Origin: Akkermansiaceae bacterium UBA2367
GTDB lineage: Bacteria > Verrucomicrobiota > Verrucomicrobiia > Verrucomicrobiales > DEV007
DNA: 64,000 nt
NCBI GenBank assembly: GCA_002344525.1
Contig: DDTJ01000034.1
Span: forward strand, 1-64,000
Direction: 5' to 3'
Position 1 is the first letter of the stretch, and each line of letters begins with the position of its first letter. Position numbers and translations under genes: made by a program. The notes beneath the pieces are model-generated. The model was not told where the DNA came from and searched no databases. It saw only the letters and a program-made list of their open reading frames with translations. This document shows positions 16,324-23,549 of this stretch, piece by piece.

Positions 16324-17547
16324 TCACGTTCCCTCCAACCAGTCGGCGACTCTCGCCACATTGGCCGTCCGGTCGAAATGCCCGGCGGCGAACCGCCGCG
16401 CTTTCTCGCCCATCCTTGTGCGAAGCACCGGATCTCCGGCTTGCGCCATCGCTGCGTCCAGCGCTTCCGCATCGCCCGGCTCGACCACCCAGCCCGCTCC
16501 GCTTTCCAGCATCCAAACCCCGATGCTCGACGCCTTGTCGCCGATGAAGAGGACCGGACGTCCCGCGCTGAAGACGCCCTGCAGCTTGCTCGGCACCATT
16601 GTCCCCGTCCACTCCGGCCGCAGCGAGACCGCATGCACGTCTGCGGTGCGGAGATGCGCCGCCAATTCCTCCTCGCTGACATAGTCGTGCAATTCCAAAC
16701 GGCCCGGATGCTCGCGCAGGAAGTCCTCGATCTCGCCGCGCCGCTTCCCCCGTCCGTAGAAGACCAGCCGACAGCGCTTCCCGGAACGCCGCCGCGCCCA
16801 TTCGAGCAGATCCTCGAAGCGGTGGCCCAGTCCCATGTTGCCGGAATACATCACGACCAGCTCGCCGTCCGACCATCCCCGCCGGGAGCGCAGCTCCGCC
16901 ACGTCATCGTCTCCGGCGGGGCCACCCCCTGTTTCCCACAAGGGTATCCACGCGACTTCCCTTGCCCCGGCACCCAAGAGGCGTCCGATCCGTTCCGCCA
17001 TGTCCGGCCCCAGCGTGAGCACACCGGCGGAACGTCCGCCACCGAACCCCCATCGCGCCAAGGCGGACAGAAGACGATATCCAAGGGTGTCCTCCCGCAG
17101 CATCCCGTGGGCCGCCATCACATCGGGATAGAGATCCATCACCCAATGCGCGTGCGTGCCCCCGCGCCAACGCGCCGCCAGTCGGGCCAAGACCGAAAGA
17201 TAGGGCGGAGTGGTCAAGGCCACGACCCGGTCCGCCCGCATCGTCGCCAGCCTCGCCGCACATCCGAAATAGAAGGACGCATAGTCCGCCAGCTTTCCCA
17301 GAAAGGTCCGGCGGCCCCACTGCAAGGCGCGGAGGCGGACCACTCGCACCTTCGTGGCGCTGGACTGTTCGCCGCAGGGCGGGGGAGGGGAGGGGATCGT
17401 TCCTGCCGTCTTCCCGTATCCACCGGCTGAGCAGATCACCGTCACTTCGTGACCGCGCAGCGCCAAGGCTTCCACCACTGGTTTCAGCATTGTCCCCGTC
17501 GGAGCTTCGTCGGGCGGGTAGTACTGGTTGAGGAATACGAAATGCAT
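16324..17547 (-). CDS. Glycosyltransferase family 4 (WbuB-like)
   Basis: The 407-residue enzyme has the GT-B fold of retaining GT4 transferases. The acceptor-side start NQYYPPDEAPTGTMLKPV is typical of the WbuB/WcaI-like branch. VVMYSGNMGLGHRFEDLLEW marks the donor domain, and the end (VPSKLQGVFSAGRPVLFIGD) is the nucleotide-sugar-binding region, though the second Glu of the classical EX7E is not obvious. It would move a sugar from a nucleotide donor to a lipid-linked glycan at the cytoplasmic membrane face. It is the last gene of the long minus-strand polysaccharide locus, separated from the carbamoyltransferase by a repeat-filled gap of 76 bp. Confidence 0.85.
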   Translation of the reverse strand: MHFVFLNQYYPPDEAPTGTMLKPVVEALALRGHEVTVICSAGGYGKTAGTIPSPPPPCGEQSSATKVRVVRLRALQWGRRTFLGKLADYASFYFGCAARLATMRADRVVALTTPPYLSVLARLAARWRGGTHAHWVMDLYPDVMAAHGMLREDTLGYRLLSALARWGFGGGRSAGVLTLGPDMAERIGRLLGAGAREVAWIPLWETGGGPAGDDDVAELRSRRGWSDGELVVMYSGNMGLGHRFEDLLEWARRRSGKRCRLVFYGRGKRRGEIEDFLREHPGRLELHDYVSEEELAAHLRTADVHAVSLRPEWTGTMVPSKLQGVFSAGRPVLFIGDKASSIGVWMLESGAGWVVEPGDAEALDAAMAQAGDPVLRTRMGEKARRFAAGHFDRTANVARVADWLEGT

Positions 17548-17554
17548 GGGGCAC

Positions 17555-17641
17555 TGTCCCTTGTCCTTGGTCGGGGGTCAGACGCTCGACCTCTGCCAAG
17601 CCTCATGCCTCATGCCTCATGCCTCATGCCTCATGCCTCAT
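17555..17641. repeat. Two heptamer tandem repeat families
   Basis: At 17600-17641 there are six perfect copies of a 7-bp unit (GCCTCAT on plus, ATGAGGC on minus). At 17555-17575 three units of a second heptamer family occur (TGTCCCT, TGTCCTT, GGTCGGG), the same family as inside asnB at 23954-23995. The six-copy array covers the stop codon of the carbamoyltransferase gene, so copy-number change would alter or extend its C-terminus. Confidence 0.85.
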
Positions 17642-19429
17642 CACCGGCAACTCTCCCGGCTTCAGCTCGACCCGTTTCCGCCACGCCTCGGGAAAATCCG
17701 GCGCGTGACGGTCGATCAGATGGCTGCCGAGCACCAGCACGTCCATGTCCGTCCTCAGGAAGCAGGAGATCGCCTCCCTTGGCAGACGCACCACCGGCTC
17801 GTTCTCGTTGAGCGAGGTGTTCAGAACGATGGGCACGCCGGTCCTTTCGTGGAACTTGGAGATCAGCGCATGGTAGCGCGGATTGGTCCGCTTCGACACC
17901 GATTGCAGGCGGCCGCTGCCGTCCACATGCGTCACCGCCGGAATCAGCTGGTGCTTCTCCTTGCGGATCGGGAACACCTTTTCCATGTAGGGCGTCGGCT
18001 CGTCGATCTCGAACCACTCGCCCATGTGCTCCTCCAGGATGCTCGGAGCAAAGGGCCGGAACTTCTCCCGGAACTTGATGCGCAGGTTGATGATGTCCCG
18101 CATGTCGGTGCGGCGCGGGTCGGCGATCAGCGAACGGTTGCCCAGCGCCCGGGCGCCAAACTCCATTTTTCCCTGGAACCATCCGACCACCTTGCCCTCC
18201 AGCATCTTCTCCACCGTCCGCTCCAGCAGGGCCTCCTCCTCCAAGGTCTCGCAGGTCAGCCCCGCCTCGCGAATGGCCGCCCCGCATTCGTCATCCGTGG
18301 ACTCGCACCCCCAGTAGGCATGGTCCTGCACGAACCCGCGCGCGCCTCCCAGCACCCGGTTCCACACGTAGAAGGCCGCCCCGAAGGAAGTGCCGTTGTC
18401 CGCCGCGCCCGCCGGAATGTAGACGTTCTCGAACGGCGTGCCCCGGGTGATCTTGCCGTTGGCCACCGAGTTCATCGCCACCCCTCCCGTCAGACAGACA
18501 TTCGGCGTCTTCGTCTTGCCATGCAGGCGCTCGAGCAGATGCAGGATGATCTCCTCCGTCACGGCCTGGAGCGATTTCGCGATATTGTCATGCCGTGCCG
18601 TCATCTCCTCGCCCTTCTTCCTCATGGGGCCGAGCTCCTTCTCCAGCCGCTCGCTGAAAAACGGCTCCACCACCGGAGCGCCGTCGTTCCAGCTCATCCG
18701 TATGCCCTTCTTATGATGGGTGAAGTAGTCCAGATTCAGCTCGAAGGTGTCGCCTTTCGGATAGATCATCCGCCGGAAGAGTTCGATGAATTCCGGTTCT
18801 CCGTAGGGCGCCAGCCCCATCACCTTGTACTCGTCTCCGTAGTAGGGAAATCCGAGGTACATCGTCACGGCGCTGTAGAGATAGCCGATGGAATGCGGAA
18901 ACCAGACCCGGTCCAGCTCCCGCCAGTCTGTGCCGCGCGCATGGGCCGTCAGCGTGCTGGCGAAGTCCCCCATCCCATCGACCGAGAGCACCGCCGCCTC
19001 CTCGTAGGGCGACAGCAGAAAACCCGCCGCCACATGGGTCTGGTGATGCTCGATCCGGTGGAATTTCGCCCGCAGCTTCGAAGTCTCCAGCCCCACCGCC
19101 TGGGCGAACTGCTCCTCCAGCCCCAGCGTCTTCCCTTGGCGCTTCAGGCGGTCCGCGATCGCCCGCAGCGAGGGACGGTTCTTCGCCACAAAGGCCAGTC
19201 GCTTGCCCACATTCGCTCGGGGATCGAAGGAGATCGCCACCTGGTCTAGTTCCTCCGCTCTCACCCCGCCCTCCGCAAGACACCAGCGGATCGACTCCGC
19301 CGGGAATCCCGCCCAGTGCTTGATGCGGTTGAAGCGCTCCTCCTCCACCGCCGCGACCAGTTGGCCGTCGATGACAAGAGAAGCCGATGCGTCGCCGTGA
19401 TAGGCGTTGATGCCGAGAATGGAAGACAT
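17624..19429 (-). CDS. O-carbamoyltransferase (NodU/CmcH family)
   Basis: This 601-residue enzyme belongs to the carbamoyltransferases that move carbamoyl from carbamoyl phosphate via carbamoyl-AMP to a hydroxyl, as in NodU, TobZ and CmcH. The N-terminal Kae1-like domain starts with ILGINAYHGDASASLV and contains HHQTHVAAGFLLSP (metal/nucleotide His cluster) and LSVDGMGD. The C-terminal YrdC-like part holds MEFGARALGNRSLIADPR and the VLNTSLNENEPVV motif. In this locus it probably carbamoylates a sugar hydroxyl of the glycan. Its stop codon sits inside a 7-bp tandem repeat, giving the odd last residues Met-Arg-His-Glu-Ala. ATG at 19429 is the natural start just before the fold. Confidence 0.9.
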   Translation of the reverse strand: MSSILGINAYHGDASASLVIDGQLVAAVEEERFNRIKHWAGFPAESIRWCLAEGGVRAEELDQVAISFDPRANVGKRLAFVAKNRPSLRAIADRLKRQGKTLGLEEQFAQAVGLETSKLRAKFHRIEHHQTHVAAGFLLSPYEEAAVLSVDGMGDFASTLTAHARGTDWRELDRVWFPHSIGYLYSAVTMYLGFPYYGDEYKVMGLAPYGEPEFIELFRRMIYPKGDTFELNLDYFTHHKKGIRMSWNDGAPVVEPFFSERLEKELGPMRKKGEEMTARHDNIAKSLQAVTEEIILHLLERLHGKTKTPNVCLTGGVAMNSVANGKITRGTPFENVYIPAGAADNGTSFGAAFYVWNRVLGGARGFVQDHAYWGCESTDDECGAAIREAGLTCETLEEEALLERTVEKMLEGKVVGWFQGKMEFGARALGNRSLIADPRRTDMRDIINLRIKFREKFRPFAPSILEEHMGEWFEIDEPTPYMEKVFPIRKEKHQLIPAVTHVDGSGRLQSVSKRTNPRYHALISKFHERTGVPIVLNTSLNENEPVVRLPREAISCFLRTDMDVLVLGSHLIDRHAPDFPEAWRKRVELKPGELPVMRHEA

Positions 19430-19430
19430 G

Positions 19431-19505
19431 GGAAATGCTGAAAATGGAAACGTTGAAATTGACTTCGCTACGCTCCGGTTCTGTAACGCTCAGAACCAAG
19501 AACTA
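19431..19505. repeat. GCTGAAA-type dispersed repeat fragment
   Basis: The plus strand reads GGGAAATGCTGAAAATGG and then AACGTTGAAATTGACTTCG, a degraded version of the GCTGAAATTGGGAAA element seen at 42288, 43237, 45272 and 46029. It lies just upstream of the carbamoyltransferase start. Confidence 0.5.
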
Positions 19506-19517
19506 ATCACCCCTTCC

Positions 19518-20273
19518 TCATTCTCCTTTGCCGTGCGCCTTGCGCCGCAGCGCTTCCAGTTCTTTTCTGAGCGGCTCCCACCAGGCTTTATCGGCGGCCA
19601 CTTCCACTTGGCGTTCCTCTTCCAAGCGTGTTTCCATGCCGGGGAAATCACCGCTTAGAGCTTCCAGAACCGCAGGGCGCGTCTTCCCCGCGATCCCGGC
19701 CTCTCCCGGAAAGCGGGTGGCCAACTCCGCTAGCAGCGTCGGCGTCCGACATTCCCTCAGCCAGAAACTAATTCGCGTGGGGCTGGGCTCGGCCCGGTAT
19801 TGAAACCAGTTTGCTTCGACAAGGCGCTGAATCATCGGCCAGTCTTTGGCCCGCTGGGTTTTCTTGGCCTGCACCAAATCGGGCAGCGACAGCAGATCGA
19901 TTTCCAAGCCGTCCACTTCGATTGTCGTGCGGCGGTCCCACAAGTTCTCGAAGTCGTCCACGCCCCGCATCCGGCTCATGACATCCACCCGCAACCCGGC
20001 GATTCCCTGGACCTGACACCGGAAATGCACCGCAAGTCCCTGGTCGAGGTACTCCGCCGCAAACGGTGGCACCGCGATCACCGCTGCCTCCAATTCGTCC
20101 AAAGCCTTTTGCAGCTTGGCGAGGTTGCCTTCCTCCGCCAGCAGCGCGAAATCCACGTCGCGGCTATACTCCGCAGCGCCGTAGAACACGCAGGCCTGGC
20201 CGCCCATCAGGAGGCAGCGGACGCCATGCTTCCGCACCGAAGAAAGGACTGTCCATGTCGGGTTCGGGTTCAA
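19518..20273 (-). CDS. Nucleotidyltransferase-like protein
   Basis: The 251-residue protein has the minimal nucleotidyltransferase signature: CLLMGGQACVFYGAAEYSRD (Gly-Gly, then a region in place of Gly-Ser) followed by DVDFAL with the metal-binding Asp pair (about residues 38-41), and a later IDLLSLPDLVQAKKTQRAKD motif typical of AbiEii- and DUF6036-like proteins. Such proteins often act in toxin-antitoxin or defence modules by nucleotidylating RNA or protein. The only suitable start is TTG at 20273, within the end of the small upstream gene (overlap about 110 bp), so the two must be a translational unit. It is a foreign-looking module inside the polysaccharide locus. Confidence 0.65.
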   Translation of the reverse strand: MNPNPTWTVLSSVRKHGVRCLLMGGQACVFYGAAEYSRDVDFALLAEEGNLAKLQKALDELEAAVIAVPPFAAEYLDQGLAVHFRCQVQGIAGLRVDVMSRMRGVDDFENLWDRRTTIEVDGLEIDLLSLPDLVQAKKTQRAKDWPMIQRLVEANWFQYRAEPSPTRISFWLRECRTPTLLAELATRFPGEAGIAGKTRPAVLEALSGDFPGMETRLEEERQVEVAADKAWWEPLRKELEALRRKAHGKGE

Positions 20274-20391
20274 GTGTGCCTCCCAGCATTAAAAACGTCT
20301 GCCACAACCGACCGCTCTCCCGCCACCGCTCCTGGGGTGTCAGGGAATACCATTCCAGCCATTCGTCGGGAATATGAGCCAGCGCATCCAT
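20164..20391 (-). CDS. Small partner protein of the nucleotidyltransferase
   Basis: This 75-residue protein begins MDALAHIPDEWLEWYSLTP and continues with ERWRESGRLWQTFLMLGG and a Pro/Asp-rich end, PEPDMDSPFF. The composition (many Trp, Glu, Arg) and the W-x-x-x-x-LWxxFLxLGG pattern look like a family of small proteins encoded just before nucleotidyltransferases; I recognise this only from general memory of such pairs. It overlaps the nucleotidyltransferase gene in a different frame. ATG at 20391 was preferred over the longer frame start at 20436. A role as antitoxin or regulator is a guess from the arrangement. Confidence 0.5.
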   Translation of the reverse strand: MDALAHIPDEWLEWYSLTPQERWRESGRLWQTFLMLGGTLEPEPDMDSPFFGAEAWRPLPPDGRPGLRVLRRCGV

Positions 20392-20448
20392 CTCGGAAGG
20401 AACCTCGCACAAAGACACGGCGAAGGCAAGCCCCATGCCTCTCGCCTC

Positions 20449-21076
20449 CTACTCCTTCCGAAACACCAGGATCATCGACTTGGCCAGTGTAGGGAAGCGC
20501 CCCGCCCGCAGCACCTTTTCACAAACCAAACCCTGCTCGGCGAACAAGGCGGTCAAGGTCTTCACCGACCAGAACTTGATGTGTCCATGGTCCCACAAGG
20601 CGGTGAAGTGGGCATCCATCTTTCCCGTCAGGGCCAGCGCCACGTTTTTGAGATAGCCGTGATAGGGTGTGCTGATGATGGCTCGTCCTCCGGGCTCCAG
20701 CAGATCATTCACGCAGCGCGCGAACTTCCGTGGATAGTAGACGTGTTCCACCACTTCCAGTGACACCACGGCTGGAAACGGTCCGTAGCGTCCAGCCAGA
20801 TCCTCGTAGGCATTCCCCACCTCCAGACGCAGATCGGGATCGGCTTTCCGGGCGATCTCGATACCGCTCTTCGAGGGATCGACCCCGGCCACCTGAAAAC
20901 CATGCGCTTTCAAATGCCGCGCCAGCGCCCCGTTGCCGCAGCCAAGGTCGAAGACCCGTACTGTACCTCCCCCCGAGTTTTTCCAGTTCCCGCTGCACGG
21001 GCTCCCACAAATAAGCGTGCGTATGGGACGCTTCGGCTTGGGAATAGGCGTATCCGGTGGCGATTTCTTCGGTCAT
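20449..21076 (-). pseudogene. SAM-dependent methyltransferase broken by a +1 frameshift in G6
   Basis: The first 37 or so codons (MTEEIATGYAYSQAEASHTH onward) are in one frame and the rest in another. The switch is at a run of six G on the minus strand (plus-strand C run 20969-20974). Removing one G restores a continuous protein with SAM motif I VFDLGCGNGA, then VDPSKSGIEIA and VVSLEVVEHVYYP, ending FRKE. The restored protein (about 208 residues) is a class I methyltransferase of the UbiG/Methyltransf_11 type, probably acting on a sugar. Its ATG overlaps the upstream GT2 stop as ATGA. Either a true mutation, slippage-based on/off switching or a homopolymer sequencing error explains the break. 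Confidence 0.8.
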
Positions 21077-21846
21077 GAGTTTGATTGTCGTATTTTGCGA
21101 TCCAGCAACTCCAGCGACAGCAACAGCTCCGCATAAGTCCGCTGCAGCACGTAATACATCCCCGGCCAGCCGTCGAAGATCAGCCGCTTGGCGAAAAGCG
21201 TATAGAGGAAAGCCGCTGGAACCGCCGGCCAGATCCTCTTGCGCAAGCGGTCAGCCAGGCTGCTGGGCGATTTCTCGGCCAGCAGCTTCTCCGCCTCCAG
21301 CACCGCGTACTTCCGCTGCGAGTCCAACCAGCGTGACAGGGGCTTACGGTCGTCGTGGTCGATGATAGATGACAAGCTTCCGATGCCCCCCTCGACTTTC
21401 AGGGTTTGGGTGTGTCCGTCCTGCGCATAGCGGCATTTGTCCTTGTGGAATAGAACGGCACGAGGGGGATAAAGGGTGCCTCGCAATGGATTCCCGAACA
21501 TGCAATAACGGAATGAAACTTCATACGCTGAAATTCCTTCCGTAAGAACACATGTCATCATTTCCTCCTTCAGGGACTCTGGAAGGATGTAATCTGCATC
21601 CAAAGACAGAACCCAACCTGTCCTTACATGATCCAAGCCAAAATTCCACTGCTTCATATGGTCATCAAAAGCCCTCTCCACCACCTCCACTTGCGGATAC
21701 TCCGCCGCTATGGCCAGCGTCCCGTCTGTGCTGCCACTGTCCACCACCACAATACGACTCGCCCAGCGCAATCGCTCCAGACAGCGACGCAAATTCGGCT
21801 CCTCATTCCAGGTCAGGATCAACGGCGTGATGTCAGCCAGGTTCAT
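21073..21846 (-). CDS. Glycosyltransferase family 2
   Basis: This 257-residue inverting GT-A enzyme starts with the typical strand and DN/DE region: PLILTWNEEPNLRRCLERL, then VVVDSGSTDGT (about 34-44) and the DxD-like VLSLDADYILP (about 79-89) that binds the nucleotide-sugar metal. The whole resembles the WaaE/KdtX-like branch, which adds glucose or heptose to lipid-linked acceptors. The C-terminus contains hydrophobic residues (VPAAFLYTLF) that may touch the membrane. The start overlaps the stop of the GT4 gene by 4 nt, and its own stop overlaps the frameshifted methyltransferase start in the same way. Confidence 0.87.
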   Translation of the reverse strand: MNLADITPLILTWNEEPNLRRCLERLRWASRIVVVDSGSTDGTLAIAAEYPQVEVVERAFDDHMKQWNFGLDHVRTGWVLSLDADYILPESLKEEMMTCVLTEGISAYEVSFRYCMFGNPLRGTLYPPRAVLFHKDKCRYAQDGHTQTLKVEGGIGSLSSIIDHDDRKPLSRWLDSQRKYAVLEAEKLLAEKSPSSLADRLRKRIWPAVPAAFLYTLFAKRLIFDGWPGMYYVLQRTYAELLLSLELLDRKIRQSNS

Positions 21847-22991
21847 ATTTCCCCGGGTCTTTCAAGAATGCGCGCATAAAGCTCAAACAAGCGTCGCCCC
21901 ATTCCTTCGAGGCCATATTCTTTCACCGCAAATTCGCGCGCAGCGGCTCCGGTTTCATGCCGGCGTGCGGCATCACTTAACAACATCCGCAATTTCGACC
22001 GGATGCTCTCTTCATCCGGGGCGGTTAATATACAGCCACCCGCTTTTGCGGCGTCTTGCGCGACGGCAACGCCCTCACCCAACAGGCACGGCAACCCGGC
22101 CCCCATCGCCTCGACTGCAGCAATGCCGAAATTCTCCGAAAACGAAGGCAGCACATACACTCCGGATTCACGGAGCCATTGCTGCTTCACGCCACCTTCG
22201 ATCCGCCCCAGCCATTTGACGCGGTCTCCCAATCCAAGCTCCTCCGCCATCGCCCGCAACCATCGCACATGGTCCGCCTCGCCATCGCCCGCCACCGCCA
22301 GCCGCCACTTCGGAAACTCCGCCGCCAGACCACCCCAAGCGCGCAACAGCCCTTCCAGGTTTTTCTTTGGATCGATCCGGGAAAGATACAAAACCACCGG
22401 CTCCCGCTCCTCCGGTCCGGTTCCTCCCTCCGGCAACTCCAGCCCCAACGGAACCACCACGGAGCGCATCGGCACACCGAGACCCTCCGCCTCCTCCCGC
22501 TCCGCCTCGCTCGTGAAATGCACCGCCGCCGCGTCGCGCAGCAACGGCCCCTCCAGCCAGCGGAACGACAGCTTTTTCAAAAGCGCCCGCCGCCGTGTCA
22601 TGCCGTAGCGATTGAGCACGCCCAGCGGGCGGATCACATACGGCACGCCCGCCGCCCGCGCCGCCCGCGCCGCCGCCAAACTGGTGTGGGAGAACAGGGC
22701 ATGCACATGCACCACATCGTAGTTTTTCACCTCGCGCCTCGCCCACCGCCCGAGGCCCGGCGAGACCTTGTAGAACTCAAACCTCTTGGCGAAATAGCGC
22801 CGGATCACTCCATTCTCCTTCAGTGCCTGCCCGAGTACCCGGCCATTGCGTCGTCCCGGACCGTCATCATCGGTGGTGATCGTTTCCGCCTCGACACCCG
22901 CAGCCAGCAAAGCCCGTTCCATCAGCGGCAGCGCCGTGCTCGGCCCCCCATGGACCGATGACAGAGAGGGGATGACGTGGAGGATCCGCAT
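21843..22991 (-). CDS. Glycosyltransferase family 4
   Basis: This 382-residue GT-B protein starts MRILHVIPSLSSVHGGPSTA. VVVPLGLELPEG and VVLYLSRIDPKKNLEGLLRA mark the donor domain, and SFSENFGIAAVEAMGAGLPC carries the EX7E-type motif of retaining GT4 enzymes (Glu at the first position of FGIAAVEA). The frame remains open 32 codons upstream, but that extension is encoded by the dispersed GCTGAAA repeat and does not resemble any GT4 N-terminus, so ATG at 22991 was chosen. It is followed with a 4-nt overlap by the GT2 gene. Confidence 0.87.
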   Translation of the reverse strand: MRILHVIPSLSSVHGGPSTALPLMERALLAAGVEAETITTDDDGPGRRNGRVLGQALKENGVIRRYFAKRFEFYKVSPGLGRWARREVKNYDVVHVHALFSHTSLAAARAARAAGVPYVIRPLGVLNRYGMTRRRALLKKLSFRWLEGPLLRDAAAVHFTSEAEREEAEGLGVPMRSVVVPLGLELPEGGTGPEEREPVVLYLSRIDPKKNLEGLLRAWGGLAAEFPKWRLAVAGDGEADHVRWLRAMAEELGLGDRVKWLGRIEGGVKQQWLRESGVYVLPSFSENFGIAAVEAMGAGLPCLLGEGVAVAQDAAKAGGCILTAPDEESIRSKLRMLLSDAARRHETGAAAREFAVKEYGLEGMGRRLFELYARILERPGEI

Positions 22992-23085
22992 CTTCTCAAA
23001 ATGGTGAAAAGCAGACAGTGTCGCGTTCCATGCGAAGCCCTGTTTCAGCTTCTCAGCATTTCCCAATTTCAGCGTTTCAGACGCC
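22992..23085. repeat. Dispersed GCTGAAATTGGGAAA repeat
   Basis: On the minus strand GCTGAAATTGGGAAA occurs at 23073-23059, followed by TGCTGAGAAGCTGAAAC and then a GC-containing stretch ending near the GT4 start. It fills the whole gap between hicA and the GT4 gene and keeps the GT4 reading frame open. Confidence 0.75.
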
Positions 23086-23100
23086 ATTGCCGATGGCGTT

Positions 23101-23343
23101 TCAGCCCCAAATCTTCTGAAACAGCTCTTGCGTTGTCATCCGATGATGGACCGCCACACTTTTCAGGATGGATGCCAGAGTTCCCGGCTTGATGGGGCGA
23201 TGAGCCGGGATGACCTCGTGATGTTCGCCTCCCTCTTGGGTCGTAATCCGAAGATGCTAGCCTTTTTGACGGGTGATTTCATAACCAAGCACACGCAGGG
23301 CTTTGGCGAGATCGATCCCGTTGACATCGCGCGGCAGCTTCAT
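23101..23343 (-). pseudogene. hicA: hicA-type mRNA interferase with in-frame amber stop
   Basis: Read on the minus strand from ATG at 23343, the frame gives MKLPRDVNGIDLAKALRVLG and then a Lys-Gly followed by TAG (23259-23257), where HicA toxins have a conserved serine of the KGSH motif. Beyond the stop the frame continues with HLRITTQEGGEHHEVIPAH, including the catalytic-His region (HHEVIPAH, normally HxxxxPxH), and ends at codon 81 as a normal HicA. One base change (TCG to TAG) explains it. Without readthrough only 28 residues would be made, so the toxin is probably dead. It overlaps hicB by ATGA. Confidence 0.8.
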
Positions 23344-23549
23344 ACCGCCATCAACTCATCCCGCACAAAATGAAGCCTCGCCACGGCAGGCCGGGTTTCC
23401 CCATCATCGAAATAGCAATCGATGGCGTCGCGAATCTGGATCTTCAATTCGTCGAGCGTCTCCCCTTGGGTATGGATGCCGATACCCAATGCGGAAGCCG
23501 TGTAGCCTTCCGCGGGATCCTCAAGAACCTCGAAAATCACTTCTTTCAT
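23340..23549 (-). CDS. hicB: HicB-like antitoxin
   Basis: The 69-residue protein has the HicB partial RNase-H-like fold: EVIFEVLEDPAEGYTASALG, GIHTQGETLDELKIQIRDAI and a short end with AVARLHF. It lacks a C-terminal DNA-binding helix-turn-helix, so it belongs to the short HicB-type antitoxins. Its partner hicA downstream carries a premature stop. The start overlaps the asnB stop by ATGA, so the antitoxin is translated as part of the glycan operon. An intact antitoxin next to a dead toxin fits decay after loss of selection. Confidence 0.8.
   Translation of the reverse strand: MKEVIFEVLEDPAEGYTASALGIGIHTQGETLDELKIQIRDAIDCYFDDGETRPAVARLHFVRDELMAV

Noticed and set aside
17600..17641. Possible CRISPR array.
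   Set aside because: The repeats are 7 bp with no spacers and no cas genes are nearby.
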